Positions 43,963 through 54,348 of a stretch of 64,000 nt of DNA are shown piece after piece. The position numbers and the translations under genes are program-made. Position 1 is the stretch's first letter; each line of letters starts with the position of its first letter. Source of the stretch: Pseudomonas plecoglossicida NBRC 103162 = DSM 15088 (lineage in GTDB: Bacteria; Pseudomonadota; Gammaproteobacteria; Pseudomonadales; Pseudomonadaceae); the NCBI RefSeq assembly GCF_000730665.1, contig NZ_BBIV01000020.1, positions 18,076-82,075 on the forward strand, read 5' to 3'. The notes below the pieces were generated by a model. It was not told where the DNA came from. It saw nothing but the letters and a program-made list of their open reading frames with translations, and made no database searches.

Positions 43963-45234
43963 ATGACTGAGTCCGTTCTTGACTATATGACCCGCCTGGG
44001 TCGCGCCGCTCGCCAGGCTTCCCGGGTGATCGCCCGTGCCAGTACCGCGCAGAAGAACCGCGCCCTGCAGGCCGCCGCCGATGCCCTGGACGTCGCGCGT
44101 GCCGAGCTTGCCGCAGCCAACGAACTGGACCTGGCCGCCGGCCGTGCCAATGGCCTGGAGCCGGCGCTGCTGGACCGCCTGGCCCTGACCTCGGCGCGCA
44201 TCGACGGCATGATCACCGGCTTGCGCCAGGTCGCCAGCCTGCCGGACCCGGTCGGTGGCATCCGCGACATGAGCTATCGCCCGTCGGGCATCCAGGTCGG
44301 CAAGATGCGCGTGCCACTGGGGGTGATCGGCATCATCTACGAGTCGCGCCCGAACGTGACCATCGATGCGGCCAGCCTGTGCCTGAAATCGGGCAATGCC
44401 ACCATCCTGCGCGGCGGTTCCGAGGCGATTCACTCCAACCGTGCCATTGCCACCTGCATCCAGCGTGGCCTGGCCGAGGCCGGTCTGCCCGCAGCCGTGG
44501 TGCAAGTGGTCGAGACCACTGACCGGGAAGCGGTTGGCGCGCTGATCAGCATGCCCGAGTTCGTCGATGTCATCGTCCCGCGCGGTGGCCGTGGCCTGAT
44601 CGAGCGCATCAGCCGTGATGCCCGTGTGCCGGTGATCAAGCACCTGGACGGCATCTGCCACGTCTACGTCGCCGAGCACGCCGACCTGGACAAGGCCTGG
44701 CGCGTGGCTTTCAACGCCAAGACCTACCGCTATGGCATCTGCGGCGCCATGGAAACCCTGCTGGTCGACCAGCGCGTGGCCGAAGGTTTTTTGCCAGAAA
44801 TGGCCCGCCGCTTCCAGGAGAAGGGCGTCGAACTGCGGGGCTGCGAACGTACCCGTGCACTGATCGATGCCAAGCCGGCCACCGAGGACGACTGGCACAC
44901 TGAATACCTCGACGCGATCCTGTCGGTTCGCGTGGTCGACGGCCTGGACCAGGCCATCGAGCACATCAACCACTATGGCTCGCACCACACCGATTCGATC
45001 ATCACCGAACACCAGGGGCAGGCTCGCCAGTTCATGGCCGAGGTCGACTCGGCATCGGTGATGCTCAATACGCCCACCTGCTTCGCAGATGGTTTCGAGT
45101 ATGGCCTGGGCGCGGAGATCGGCATTTCCACCGACAAGCTGCACGCCCGCGGCCCGGTCGGCCTGGAAGGCCTGACCTGCGAGAAGTATGTGGTGATCGG
45201 TGACGGCCAGCTGCGCGGCCAGGAGTCCTGCTGA
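43963..45234 (+). CDS. proA: gamma-glutamyl phosphate reductase
   Basis: A 423-residue enzyme, second step of proline synthesis. Motifs: [60 protein letters not shown] and catalytic cysteine in [15 protein letters not shown]. First gene of a long plus-strand row; nadD starts two bases after its stop. Confidence 0.97.
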   Translation: MTESVLDYMTRLGRAARQASRVIARASTAQKNRALQAAADALDVARAELAAANELDLAAGRANGLEPALLDRLALTSARIDGMITGLRQVASLPDPVGGIRDMSYRPSGIQVGKMRVPLGVIGIIYESRPNVTIDAASLCLKSGNATILRGGSEAIHSNRAIATCIQRGLAEAGLPAAVVQVVETTDREAVGALISMPEFVDVIVPRGGRGLIERISRDARVPVIKHLDGICHVYVAEHADLDKAWRVAFNAKTYRYGICGAMETLLVDQRVAEGFLPEMARRFQEKGVELRGCERTRALIDAKPATEDDWHTEYLDAILSVRVVDGLDQAIEHINHYGSHHTDSIITEHQGQARQFMAEVDSASVMLNTPTCFADGFEYGLGAEIGISTDKLHARGPVGLEGLTCEKYVVIGDGQLRGQESC

Positions 45235-45235
45235 G

Positions 45236-45895
45236 TTGAGCAAGGCCCAGGCAGTCCGGCGCATCGGCATTCTTGGCGGTACCTTCGACCCCGTGCACAT
45301 CGGCCACCTGCGCAGCGCGCTGGAGGTGGCCGAGTTCATGGCGCTCGATGAGCTGCGCCTGCTGCCCAATGCCCGGCCGCCACACCGCGATACCCCGCAG
45401 GTCACGGCAGAGCATCGTCTGGCGATGGTGCGCGAGGCGGTGCAGGGTGTCGAATGCCTGAGCGTGGATGCCCGCGAGCTGGAGCGCGACAAGCCGTCGT
45501 ACACCATCGACACCCTGGAATCGATCCGCGCTGAACTGGATGCCAACGACCAGTTGTTCCTGGTGCTGGGCTGGGATGCCTTCTGCGGCCTGCCTGGCTG
45601 GCACCGCTGGGAAGAACTGCTGCAACACTGTCACATCCTGGTGCTGCAACGCCCGGATGCCGACGTAGAACCCCCTGACGAGCTGCGCAACCTGCTGGCT
45701 GCGCGCTCCGAGAGCGATCCCGCCGCCATGTCCGGCCCGGCGGGAAATATTTCGTTCGTCTGGCAGACGCCGCTTGCGGTGTCGGCTACACAGATCCGAC
45801 AGCTGCTGGCCAGCGGCAAATCGGTGAGGTTCCTGGTGCCGGACGCCGTACTGGCCTACATCGAGGCGCATGAACTGTATCGTGCCCCTAACTGA
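45236..45895 (+). CDS. nadD: nicotinate-mononucleotide adenylyltransferase
   Basis: A 219-residue enzyme of NAD synthesis. Nucleotidyltransferase motifs [20 protein letters not shown] and the C-terminal [20 protein letters not shown] (the ISSTxIR motif reads VSATQIR). No ATG is available; a TTG at 45236 just after the proA stop is the best start and leaves the conserved core intact. Confidence 0.93.
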   Translation: MSKAQAVRRIGILGGTFDPVHIGHLRSALEVAEFMALDELRLLPNARPPHRDTPQVTAEHRLAMVREAVQGVECLSVDARELERDKPSYTIDTLESIRAELDANDQLFLVLGWDAFCGLPGWHRWEELLQHCHILVLQRPDADVEPPDELRNLLAARSESDPAAMSGPAGNISFVWQTPLAVSATQIRQLLASGKSVRFLVPDAVLAYIEAHELYRAPN

Positions 45896-45939
45896 CGGTG
45901 CCCCAGGGCGCCTCATCCAAACGAGTTGAAGAGTTTTAT

Positions 45940-46362
45940 ATGAGCAAGCAGAAAATCAATGGCGAAGAACTGGTCAAACTGACCATCAGCGCCCTGGAAG
46001 ACGTCAAGGCCCAGGACATCCAGGTCATCGACGTGCGCGAAAAGCACAGCCTGACCGACTACATGATCATCGCCACCGGTACCTCGAACCGCCAGATCAA
46101 CGCGATGCTGGAAAAGGTCCGTGAAGCGGTCAAGAAAGAAGGCGCACAGCCGTTGGGCGAAGAAGGCAAGGGCGACAGCGACTGGGTGCTGCTGGACCTG
46201 AACGACGTCATCGTGCACATGATGACCGCCGCTGCCCGTCAGTTCTACGACCTGGAACGCCTGTGGATGGGTGCCGAGCAGAGCCGTGCGGCCGATGCCA
46301 AGCACCACAGCCCGGAAAACGCCAGCGACTATTTCACCGACAAGCTCAAAGATCGGGAATAA
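45940..46362 (+). CDS. rsfS: ribosomal silencing factor RsfS
   Basis: A 140-residue protein binding L14 of the large ribosomal subunit to block subunit joining in starvation. Motifs: LVKLTISALEDVKAQDIQVI, SLTDYMIIATGTSNRQINAM, GDSDWVLLDLNDVIVHMMTA and ARQFYDLERLWMGA. ATG at 45940 preceded by gaagag; the usual nadD-rsfS-rlmH order. Confidence 0.95.
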   Translation: MSKQKINGEELVKLTISALEDVKAQDIQVIDVREKHSLTDYMIIATGTSNRQINAMLEKVREAVKKEGAQPLGEEGKGDSDWVLLDLNDVIVHMMTAAARQFYDLERLWMGAEQSRAADAKHHSPENASDYFTDKLKDRE

Positions 46363-46371
46363 GGAGACGTC

Positions 46372-46839
46372 GTGCGTCTTCGCCTGATCGCGGTCGGCTC
46401 GCGCATGCCCAAATGGGTCGAGGAAGGTTGGCACGAATATGCCAAGCGCCTGCCCCAGGAGCTGTCGCTCGAGCTGGTGGAAATCCCGCTGAACACCCGT
46501 GGCAAGAATGCCGACGTCGCCCGCCTGATTCGTCAGGAGGGCGAGGCCATGCTGAGCAAGGTGCAGCCAGGGGAACGCATCGTCACCCTCGAGGTCCATG
46601 GCAAGCCCTGGAGCACCGAGCAGCTGGCTACCGAGCTGGATCGCTGGCGCCTGGACTCGCGCACGGTGAATTTGATGGTGGGCGGCCCGGAAGGGCTGGC
46701 GCCCGAGGTCTGTGCGCGCGCCGAGCAACGCTGGTCGCTGTCGCCGCTGACCCTGCCGCACCCGTTGGTAAGGATACTCATCGGCGAGCAGATCTACCGT
46801 GCCTGGACCGTGTTGTCCGGGCATCCTTACCACAAATGA
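46372..46839 (+). CDS. rlmH: 23S rRNA pseudouridine-1915 N3-methyltransferase RlmH
   Basis: A 155-residue SPOUT methyltransferase. It starts [20 protein letters not shown], contains the SAM-knot region [20 protein letters not shown], and ends in [17 protein letters not shown], the family tail. GTG start with aaggag upstream. Full length. Confidence 0.97.
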   Translation: MRLRLIAVGSRMPKWVEEGWHEYAKRLPQELSLELVEIPLNTRGKNADVARLIRQEGEAMLSKVQPGERIVTLEVHGKPWSTEQLATELDRWRLDSRTVNLMVGGPEGLAPEVCARAEQRWSLSPLTLPHPLVRILIGEQIYRAWTVLSGHPYHK

Positions 46840-46855
46840 GCCTGTAAGCAGTCCG

Positions 46856-48745
46856 ATGTCGCAGCCGATCCGTCTCAAGGACCACGAGAAAGACGCCCGC
46901 CTGGTGCGCAACCGCGTCGTGGTCGGCGCGGTCGCGATCGTGTTGCTGATCTGCGTGCTGATTGCGCGTCTGTACTACCTGCAGATCATCCAGTACGACT
47001 ATCACTCCACGCTGTCGGAGAACAATCGGGTGCACGTGCAGCCGATTCCGCCGACACGCGGGCTGATCTTCGATCGCAACGGCGTGATCATCGCCGACAA
47101 TCGGCCCAGTTTCAGCTTGTCCATGACCCGCGAACGGGCAGGTAACTGGCAGGAAGTGCTGGACAACATCGTCGAAGTGCTGGAGCTCACCGAGGATGAT
47201 CGGGCGCTGTTCGAGAAGCGCATGAGGCAGGGGCGTCGGCCGTTCGAGCCGGTGCCGATCCTGTTCGAGCTGACCGAGGAGCAGATCGCCCGCGTGGCGG
47301 TGAACCAGTTCCGCCTGCCAGGCGTGGAAGTGGTTGCCCAGCTGGTGCGGCATTACCCGCAAGGGGCGCATTTTGCCCATTCGGTCGGCTACGTCGGGCG
47401 GATCAACGAGAAAGAGCTCAAGACCCTCGACCCGGTCAACTACAGCGGTACCCACCACATCGGCAAGACCGGCATCGAGCGCTTCTACGAGGATGACCTG
47501 CATGGCCAGGTCGGCTACGAGGAAGTCGAGACCAACGCCCGGGGCCGGGTGCTGCGAGTGCTCAAGCGCACCGACCCGAAGCCGGGCAAGGACATTGTGC
47601 TGAGCCTGGACATCAAGCTGCAGGAGGCCGCCGAGGCCGCACTCGGTGGCCGCCGTGGCGCGGTGGTGGCCCTCGATCCGCGTACCGGCGAGGTGCTGGC
47701 GATGGTCAGTCAGCCGAGTTTCGACCCCAACCTGTTCGTCACCGGCATCAGCTTCAAGGCCTACGCCGAATTGCGCGACTCGATCGACCGGCCGCTGTTC
47801 AACCGCGTGCTGCGCGGGTTGTACCCGCCGGGTTCGACCATCAAGCCGGCCGTGGCCATCGCCGGCCTCGACAGTGGCGTGGTCAATGCCGGCAGCCGGG
47901 TGTTCGACCCGGGCTACTACCAGTTGCCCAACTACGATCACAAATACCGCAACTGGAACCGCACCGGTGATGGCTGGGTCGACCTCGACACAGCCATCAT
48001 GCGCTCCAATGACACCTATTTCTACGATCTTGCCCACAAGATGGGCATTGACCGCCTGTCCAGCTACATGAACAAGTTCGGTATCGGCCAGAAGGTCGCC
48101 CTCGACATGTTCGAGGAGTCGCCAGGGCTGATGCCGTCGCGTGAATGGAAGCGCGCCACCCGGCGCCAGGCCTGGTTCCCGGGTGAAACGCTGATTCTCG
48201 GCATCGGCCAGGGCTACATGCAGGCCACTCCGCTGCAGTTGGCCCAGGCCACCGCGCTGATCGCCAACAAAGGCGTATGGAACCGCCCGCACCTGGCCAA
48301 GACCATCGAAGGCCAGCCGCCGGTGGACCCCAACCCGATGGAAAACATCGTCCTGCGCGACAAGGCCGACTGGGCCAGGGTCACCCACGGCATGGAGCAG
48401 GTGATGCACAACGCCCGGGGTACTGCGCGCAAGGCTGCGGCCGGTGCCCAGTACCGCATCGCCGGCAAGAGCGGTACCGCCCAGGTGGTGGCGATCAAGC
48501 AGGGCGAGAAGTACGACCGAAACAAACTTCAGGAGCGCCACCGCGACCACGCCTTGTTCGTCGCCTTCGCCCCGGCCGACGATCCGAAGATCGTGGTGTC
48601 GGTGATGGTCGAGAACGGCGAGTCCGGCTCCGGCGTCGCAGCCCCCGTGGTGCGGCAGATCATGGACGCCTGGCTGCTCGACGAGAGCGGCCGGCTCAAG
48701 CCTGAATTCGCGCCTGCCACCGTCGCCCAGGAAACGGCCCAGTGA
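46856..48745 (+). CDS. mrdA: penicillin-binding protein 2 (elongasome transpeptidase)
   Basis: A 629-residue class B PBP for lateral wall growth. Cytoplasmic tail and anchor (VVVGAVAIVLLICVLIARLY), pedestal domain, then the transpeptidase with SxxK in PPGSTIKPAVAIAG, SxN in MRSNDTYFYDL and KSGTAQV near residue 545. ATG at 46856. The stop overlaps the rodA start (TGATG). Confidence 0.96.
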   Translation: MSQPIRLKDHEKDARLVRNRVVVGAVAIVLLICVLIARLYYLQIIQYDYHSTLSENNRVHVQPIPPTRGLIFDRNGVIIADNRPSFSLSMTRERAGNWQEVLDNIVEVLELTEDDRALFEKRMRQGRRPFEPVPILFELTEEQIARVAVNQFRLPGVEVVAQLVRHYPQGAHFAHSVGYVGRINEKELKTLDPVNYSGTHHIGKTGIERFYEDDLHGQVGYEEVETNARGRVLRVLKRTDPKPGKDIVLSLDIKLQEAAEAALGGRRGAVVALDPRTGEVLAMVSQPSFDPNLFVTGISFKAYAELRDSIDRPLFNRVLRGLYPPGSTIKPAVAIAGLDSGVVNAGSRVFDPGYYQLPNYDHKYRNWNRTGDGWVDLDTAIMRSNDTYFYDLAHKMGIDRLSSYMNKFGIGQKVALDMFEESPGLMPSREWKRATRRQAWFPGETLILGIGQGYMQATPLQLAQATALIANKGVWNRPHLAKTIEGQPPVDPNPMENIVLRDKADWARVTHGMEQVMHNARGTARKAAAGAQYRIAGKSGTAQVVAIKQGEKYDRNKLQERHRDHALFVAFAPADDPKIVVSVMVENGESGSGVAAPVVRQIMDAWLLDESGRLKPEFAPATVAQETAQ

Positions 48746-49887
48746 TGAACAATTTCGATCGCATGCTCTCCAGCGAGGACGTGATGCGTCGACGCGCCAG
48801 CTTTCTGCAGCGCATCCACATCGACGGCCCCTTGCTGGTCATCCTGCTGGCCCTCGCCGCCGGCAGCCTGTTCGTGCTGTATTCGGCCAGCGGCAAGAAC
48901 TGGGACTTGCTGCTCAAGCAGGCCACCTCGTTCGGCATCGGCCTGGTGTCGATGTTCGTCATCGCCCAGCTCGAACCGCGCTTCATGGCCCGCTGGGTGC
49001 CGTTGGCGTACCTGGCCGGGGTGTTCCTGCTGATCGTGGTGGACGTCATGGGCCACAACGCCATGGGTGCCACGCGCTGGATCAACATCCCCGGGGTGAT
49101 CCGTTTCCAGCCCTCGGAATTCATGAAGATCATCATGCCGGCGACGATTGCCTGGTACCTGTCCAAGCGTACCTTGCCGCCGCACCTCAAGCATGTGGCC
49201 ATCAGCCTGGTGCTGATCGGCGTACCGTTCATCCTGATCGTCCGCCAGCCCGACCTGGGCACCGCGCTGCTGATCCTCGCTTCCGGTGCCTTCGTGCTGT
49301 TCATGGGCGGTCTGCGCTGGCGCTGGATCCTCAGCGTGCTGGCTGCTGCGGTGCCGGTGGCCGTGGCCATGTGGTTCTTCGTCATGCACGACTACCAGAA
49401 GCAGCGCGTGCTGACCTTCCTCGACCCGGAAAGCGATCCGCTGGGCACCGGCTGGAACATCATCCAGTCCAAGGCCGCGATCGGCTCGGGCGGGGTGTTT
49501 GGCAAGGGCTGGCTGCTGGGCACCCAGTCGCACCTGGACTTCCTGCCCGAAAGCCACACCGACTTCATCATCGCGGTGCTGGGCGAGGAGTTCGGCCTGG
49601 TGGGCATCTGCCTGCTGCTGATCGTCTACCTGCTGCTGATCGGCCGCGGGCTGATGATCACCGCGCAAGCGCAGACCCTGTTCGGCAAGCTGCTGGCGGG
49701 CAGCTTGACCATGACCTTCTTTGTATACGTGTTCGTCAATATCGGTATGGTCAGCGGCCTTCTGCCCGTGGTGGGCGTGCCGCTGCCCTTCATCAGCTAT
49801 GGCGGAACTTCGTTGGTGACGCTGCTGTCAGCGTTTGGCGTTCTGATGTCGATCCATACGCACCGCAAATGGATTGCACAGGTTTGA
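48745..49887 (+). CDS. rodA: peptidoglycan glycosyltransferase RodA
   Basis: A 380-residue SEDS protein with about ten membrane segments, the polymerase partner of PBP2. Motifs: LFVLYSASGKNWDLLLKQAT, FQPSEFMKIIMPATIAWYLS, LGTGWNIIQSKAAIGSGGVF, the catalytic-loop region LDFLPESHTDFIIAVLGEEF, and FISYGGTSLVTLLSAFGVLM. The start overlapping the mrdA stop adds an N-terminal tail (MNNFDRMLSSEDVMRRRASF); a later Met would also give a functional core. Confidence 0.95.
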   Translation: MNNFDRMLSSEDVMRRRASFLQRIHIDGPLLVILLALAAGSLFVLYSASGKNWDLLLKQATSFGIGLVSMFVIAQLEPRFMARWVPLAYLAGVFLLIVVDVMGHNAMGATRWINIPGVIRFQPSEFMKIIMPATIAWYLSKRTLPPHLKHVAISLVLIGVPFILIVRQPDLGTALLILASGAFVLFMGGLRWRWILSVLAAAVPVAVAMWFFVMHDYQKQRVLTFLDPESDPLGTGWNIIQSKAAIGSGGVFGKGWLLGTQSHLDFLPESHTDFIIAVLGEEFGLVGICLLLIVYLLLIGRGLMITAQAQTLFGKLLAGSLTMTFFVYVFVNIGMVSGLLPVVGVPLPFISYGGTSLVTLLSAFGVLMSIHTHRKWIAQV

Positions 49888-49904
49888 ATAAGGTGAAGAA
49901 TTAC

Positions 49905-50915
49905 ATGCAAGCAGTGCGTAACTGGGCTGCCCGTTGTGCGCCGTGGATCGGTGCGGTGGGCCTGTTCAGCGCTGTCCAGCTCGCTCATGCCGGCGACTAC
50001 GACGATTCGCCCCAGGTGGCCGAGTTCGTCAGCGAGATGACTCGCGACTACGGCTTTGCCGGCGAACAATTGATGGGTGTGTTCCGCGAGGTGCAACGCA
50101 AGCAGTCGATCCTCGACGCCATTTCGCGTCCGGCCGAACGGGTCAAGCCGTGGAAGGACTACCGGCCGATGTTCATCACCGATGCGCGCATTGCCCGTGG
50201 TGTGGACTTCTGGCGTCAGCACGAGGCCGTGCTTGCCCGAGCCGAGCAGGAATACGGCGTGCCGGCGCAGTACATCGTGTCGATCATCGGCGTTGAGACC
50301 TTCTTCGGTCGCAACACCGGCAACTATCGCGTCATCGATGCCCTGTCGACCCTGGGCTTCGACTACCCCCCACGTGCCGAATTCTTCCGCAAGGAGCTGC
50401 GCGAATACCTGCTGCTGGCGCGCGACGAGCAACTCGACCCGCTCACCCTCAAGGGTTCCTACGCTGGCGCCATGGGTCTGCCGCAGTTCATGCCGAGCAG
50501 CTTTCGCAACTACGCCGTGGATTTCGACGGCGACGGCCACATCAATATCTGGAACAACCCCGACGATGCCATCGGCAGCGTGGCCAGCTACTTCAAGCGC
50601 CATGGCTGGGTAGCGGGCGAGGCGGTGGTCAGCCGCGCCCAGGTCAGCGGCGCGCGGGTCGACGAGGGCCTCACCACCGGTATCGAGCCGGCGAAAACGT
50701 TCGGGGAGTTGCGGGCACTGGGCTGGTCGAGCCATGATGCGCTGCGCGATGATCTACCGGTTACCGCCTTCCGCCTGGAGGGCGAAAACGGCCCCGAGTA
50801 CTGGATGGGCCTGAAGAACTTCTATGCGATCACTCGCTACAACCGCAGCGTGATGTATGCCATGGCGGTGCATCAGCTGGCGCAGGAGCTGGTCCAAGCA
50901 CGGGGTGCCAAGTAA
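49905..50915 (+). CDS. mltB: membrane-bound lytic murein transglycosylase B
   Basis: A 336-residue periplasmic lytic transglycosylase. Signal peptide MQAVRNWAARCAPWIGAVGL then SAVQLAHA with cleavage before GDYDD; there is no lipobox cysteine at the cleavage site, so it looks soluble (SltB1-like). Catalytic Glu in IIGVETFFGRNTGNYRVIDA; substrate motifs LKGSYAGAMGLPQFMPSSFR and AVDFDGDGHINIWNNPDDAI. A GTG at 49893 is an alternative start. It overlaps rlpA by one base. Second paralogue at 56520. Confidence 0.93.
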   Translation: MQAVRNWAARCAPWIGAVGLFSAVQLAHAGDYDDSPQVAEFVSEMTRDYGFAGEQLMGVFREVQRKQSILDAISRPAERVKPWKDYRPMFITDARIARGVDFWRQHEAVLARAEQEYGVPAQYIVSIIGVETFFGRNTGNYRVIDALSTLGFDYPPRAEFFRKELREYLLLARDEQLDPLTLKGSYAGAMGLPQFMPSSFRNYAVDFDGDGHINIWNNPDDAIGSVASYFKRHGWVAGEAVVSRAQVSGARVDEGLTTGIEPAKTFGELRALGWSSHDALRDDLPVTAFRLEGENGPEYWMGLKNFYAITRYNRSVMYAMAVHQLAQELVQARGAK

Positions 50916-51916
50916 TGCGCGCAATCTTCTCTGCCAACACCCTCAAGCTGCTGAGCTGCATGGCCGTCGGTGTGCTGCTGGTCAGCTGCTCCTCCAGCCG
51001 CACGACCTCCAAGCCAAGCGGCAACACGGTGAAATCGCAACCCGGCCTGGACATCAACCGGGCACACAAGGACGGCGCGCCCTGGTGGGACGTGGACGTG
51101 AACAAGATTCCCGACGCCACCCCGACCGTGCACACCGGCAACTACAAGGCCAACCCGTACACCGTGCTGGGCAAGACCTACTACCCGATGCAGGACTCGC
51201 GCAACTATCGCGCCGAGGGCACCGCATCCTGGTACGGCACCAAGTTCCACGGTCAGAACACCGCCAATGGCGAGCTCTACGACCTCTACGGCATGAGTGC
51301 GGCGCACAAGACCCTGCCGCTGCCGGCCTACGTGCGGGTGACGAACCTGGCCAACGGCCGCAGCGTCATCCTGCGGGTCAACGATCGCGGCCCGTTCTAT
51401 TCGGACCGCATCATCGACCTGTCCTACGCCGCCGCCAAGAAACTGGGTTATGCGGAGATCGGTACCGCGCACGTGCGCGTCGAAGGCATCGACCCGCAAC
51501 AGTGGTGGGCGCAGAAGGGCCAGCAACCGCCGTTGATGCTCAAGGAGCCTCAGTCCACTCAGACCCAGGCGATTGCGGCCAATACCGGGCGCGTCGAGCA
51601 ATGGACACCGCCGCCGCAGCAACATGCAGCGCCGGTGGTGCCGGTGCAGGTGGGCGGCAACAACGTGCCGGCCGGTGCCGGTGGCAATATCCTGCAGGTC
51701 GGTGCCTTCGCCAACCCGGATGCCGCCGAGCTGCTGCGCTCCAAGCTGAGCACCATGGTCAGCGCACCCGTGTTCATCAGCTCCATCGTGCGCAACCAGC
51801 AGACCCTGCACCGTGTGCGCCTGGGGCCGTTCAGCAGCCAGGGCGAGATCCAGCAGGCGCAGGACAGCATCCGCCTGGCGAACCTTGGGCAGGCCAAGCT
51901 GGTCACAGCTGACTGA
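50915..51916 (+). CDS. rlpA: septal ring lytic transglycosylase lipoprotein RlpA
   Basis: A 333-residue outer-membrane lipoprotein cleaving stemless glycan at the septum. Lipobox in LLVSCSSS (Cys28), double-psi beta-barrel GTASWYGTKFHGQNTANGEL and VILRVNDRGPFYSDRIIDLS with catalytic-site Asp/His-type residues, a Gln/Pro-rich linker, and a C-terminal SPOR domain (LQVGAFANPDAAELLRSKLS) that binds denuded glycans. ATG overlaps the mltB stop. Confidence 0.95.
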   Translation: MRAIFSANTLKLLSCMAVGVLLVSCSSSRTTSKPSGNTVKSQPGLDINRAHKDGAPWWDVDVNKIPDATPTVHTGNYKANPYTVLGKTYYPMQDSRNYRAEGTASWYGTKFHGQNTANGELYDLYGMSAAHKTLPLPAYVRVTNLANGRSVILRVNDRGPFYSDRIIDLSYAAAKKLGYAEIGTAHVRVEGIDPQQWWAQKGQQPPLMLKEPQSTQTQAIAANTGRVEQWTPPPQQHAAPVVPVQVGGNNVPAGAGGNILQVGAFANPDAAELLRSKLSTMVSAPVFISSIVRNQQTLHRVRLGPFSSQGEIQQAQDSIRLANLGQAKLVTAD

Positions 51917-51924
51917 CTGTACTG

Positions 51925-52011
51925 GCTCCATCGCCGGCAAGTCGGCTCCCACATCGAGCTCGAAATCAGTGGAGTCTCTGTGGGAGCCGGCTTGCCGGCG
52001 ATGAGGCCGGT
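51925..52011. repeat. REP pair (BIME) between rlpA and dacA
   Basis: ccatcgccggcaagtcggctcccaca and tgtgggagccggcttgccggcgatgaggcc, about 30 bases apart. The dacA promoter region follows at 52012-52188, where TACAAT at 52063 is a possible -10. Confidence 0.9.
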
Positions 52012-52188
52012 AAAGGCACCGCCAAACTGTCGGTTTTGTCATGAATTGCCGGGCGCGGCCATGTACAATGCCAGCTTTTGCGCGTTGCGCCGGGCTGCAG
52101 TGCAGCCACCAAAACTAGACTGACTGGCGCTGGGCACACGATGTGGCCCAGGGAACATCTCAGACCATTAGCGATTTTCGAGAGACGG

Positions 52189-53349
52189 ATGAACATCACC
52201 AACCTTGCCAAACGACTTTGCCTGCCTGTACTGCTGATGATCACGCCTGCTGCCTTCGCAGCTGAGCAGATGATGCCGGCACCACCACAACTGGCAGCCA
52301 AGTCCTATGTACTCATGGACGCGTCCAGCGGCAACGTGCTGGTCGAGAACAACGGTGACGAGCGCCTGCCGCCGGCCAGCCTGACCAAGCTGATGACCGC
52401 CTACATCGCCACCCTGGACATCCGTCGTGGCCAGATCGGCGAGAACGACCCGGTCACCGTCAGCGAAAACGCCTGGCGTACCGGCGGTTCGCGCATGTTC
52501 ATCAAGGTCGGCAGCCAGGTCACTGTCAGCGACCTGCTGCACGGCATCATCATCCAGTCGGGCAACGACGCCTCGGTTGCCCTGTCCGAGCACATCGCCG
52601 GCAGCGAAGATGCCTTCGCCGACATGATGAACAAGACTGCCGCCGATCTGGGCATGTCCAACAGCCACTTCATGAACCCGACCGGCCTGCCGAACCCGGA
52701 GCACTACTCCTCGGCCCACGACATGGCGCTGCTGGCCCGTGCCATCATCGACGTGGACCCGGCGCACTATGCGATCTACTCGCAGAAAGAGTTCTTCTGG
52801 AACAACATCAAGCAGCCCAACCGCAACCTGCTGCTGTGGCGCGACAAGACCGTCGACGGCCTGAAGACCGGCCACACCGACGAAGCCGGCTACTGCATGG
52901 TGGCTTCGGCAGTACGCGACGGCCAGCGCCTGATCGCCGTGGTGTTCGGCACCAACAGCGAGCAGTCCCGTGCTGCCGAGACCCAGAAGCTGCTGACTTA
53001 CGGTTTCCGTTTCTTCGAAACCCAGACCTTCTACCAGAAGGGCACCGAGCTGACCCAGGCACCGGTCTGGAAGGGCGCCACCAGCATCGTCAAGGCGGGC
53101 CTGGCCAACGACCTGACCATGACTATGCCTAAAGGCCAATTGAAGCGCCTGCAGGCTTCGATGACCATGAACCCGCAGCTCACCGCACCGATCGCCAAAG
53201 GTGACGTGATCGGCAAAGTGGAAGTCAAACTGGACGAGAACGTGGTTCACAGCGCCGACCTGATCGCCCTCGACGGCGTCGAGGAAGGTGGTTTCATCCG
53301 TCGTATGTGGGATAGCATCCGTCTATTCTTCTACGGGTTGTTCAACTGA
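52189..53349 (+). CDS. dacA: D-alanyl-D-alanine carboxypeptidase (PBP5/6 type)
   Basis: A 386-residue low-molecular-weight PBP that trims pentapeptides. Signal peptide MNITNLAKRLCLPVLLMITP then AAFA; SxxK in LPPASLTKLMTAYIA, SGN in IIQSGNDASVALSEH, KTG in DGLKTGHTDEAGYCM. A C-terminal beta domain and an amphipathic membrane anchor (FIRRMWDSIRLFFYGLF) follow. ATG at 52189 fixed by the signal peptide. Confidence 0.96.
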   Translation: MNITNLAKRLCLPVLLMITPAAFAAEQMMPAPPQLAAKSYVLMDASSGNVLVENNGDERLPPASLTKLMTAYIATLDIRRGQIGENDPVTVSENAWRTGGSRMFIKVGSQVTVSDLLHGIIIQSGNDASVALSEHIAGSEDAFADMMNKTAADLGMSNSHFMNPTGLPNPEHYSSAHDMALLARAIIDVDPAHYAIYSQKEFFWNNIKQPNRNLLLWRDKTVDGLKTGHTDEAGYCMVASAVRDGQRLIAVVFGTNSEQSRAAETQKLLTYGFRFFETQTFYQKGTELTQAPVWKGATSIVKAGLANDLTMTMPKGQLKRLQASMTMNPQLTAPIAKGDVIGKVEVKLDENVVHSADLIALDGVEEGGFIRRMWDSIRLFFYGLFN

Positions 53350-53362
53350 TACGTGACCTGCC

Positions 53363-53395
53363 ACGCCCCCGCTGATCTTGCGGGGGCGTTGTTGT
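53363..53395 (+). terminator. intrinsic terminator of dacA
   Basis: Stem acgcccccgc / gcgggggcgt with loop tgatctt, followed by tgttgttg. It lies 13 bases after the dacA stop. Confidence 0.75.
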
Positions 53396-53423
53396 TGCCA
53401 CGGCTTACGAGGCCGTTTCCGCC

Positions 53424-53699
53424 ATGAGCGAACCTGACGTCAAGTCGCACAAAATCGAATTTCCTTGCGCTGATTACCCGATCAAGGTCATCGGCGATAC
53501 TGTGGTCAATTTCAAGGACACGGTCGTCGAGATCCTGAAGAAATACGCTGAGGTCGACATGAAGACCTTAGCTGAGCGTCAGAGCAAGGAAGGCAAGTAC
53601 ACCACTGTGCAGCTACACATCGTTGCCACCAGCGAAGACCAGCTGCACGATATCAACAGCGCCCTGCGCGCGACCGGCATCGTGAAAATGGTGCTCTGA
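53424..53699 (+). CDS. ybeD: DUF493 / YbeD-family protein
   Basis: A 91-residue ferredoxin-like-fold protein with family motifs [45 protein letters not shown] and [11 protein letters not shown]. Probably a small regulator; its link with lipB and lipA is kept across gammaproteobacteria. The stop overlaps the lipB ATG. Confidence 0.93.
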   Translation: MSEPDVKSHKIEFPCADYPIKVIGDTVVNFKDTVVEILKKYAEVDMKTLAERQSKEGKYTTVQLHIVATSEDQLHDINSALRATGIVKMVL

Positions 53700-54346
53700 T
53701 GTCCTTGTTCCTCGGTTTCCGCGAGCTTGGCCTGCAGCCCTATGAACCGGTGCTGGAAGCCATGCGTCGCTTCACCGAGCAGCGCAGCCCGGACAGCCAG
53801 GACGAAATCTGGCTGGTCGAGCACCCCGCGGTCTTCACCCAGGGCCAGGCCGGCAAGGCCGAGCACCTGCTGGTGCCGGGCGATATCCCGGTGGTGCAGA
53901 CCGACCGCGGCGGCCAGGTGACCTACCATGGCCCCGGGCAGCTGGTGGCCTACCTGCTGCTGGATGTGCGCCGCCTGGGCTTTGGCGTACGCGAACTGGT
54001 CAACCGCATCGAGCAGACCCTGATCGACCTGCTGGCCAGCTATGGCGTCGATGCAGCGGCCAAACCCGATGCGCCGGGTGTCTACGTCGATGGAGCGAAG
54101 ATCGCCTCCCTCGGCCTGCGAATCCGCAACGGCCGTTCTTTCCACGGCCTTGCTCTGAACGTGGACATGGACCTTGCGCCATTCCGCCGAATCAACCCCT
54201 GTGGGTATGCGGGGCTGGCCATGACCCAGCTGCGCGACCTGGCAGGCCCGATCGAACTCGACGAGGTCAGGACAAGGCTGCGCGGACAGCTGGTCAAGCA
54301 CCTCGACTATGCTGAGCAGACGACCCTCACGGGCGGAATCGACTGA
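53699..54346 (+). CDS. lipB: lipoyl(octanoyl) transferase
   Basis: A 215-residue enzyme moving octanoate from acyl carrier protein to lipoyl domains. Motifs: [60 protein letters not shown] (catalytic Lys) and [19 protein letters not shown] (catalytic Cys). Overlaps ybeD upstream; lipA follows after two bases. Confidence 0.96.
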   Translation: MSLFLGFRELGLQPYEPVLEAMRRFTEQRSPDSQDEIWLVEHPAVFTQGQAGKAEHLLVPGDIPVVQTDRGGQVTYHGPGQLVAYLLLDVRRLGFGVRELVNRIEQTLIDLLASYGVDAAAKPDAPGVYVDGAKIASLGLRIRNGRSFHGLALNVDMDLAPFRRINPCGYAGLAMTQLRDLAGPIELDEVRTRLRGQLVKHLDYAEQTTLTGGID

Positions 54347-54348
54347 AT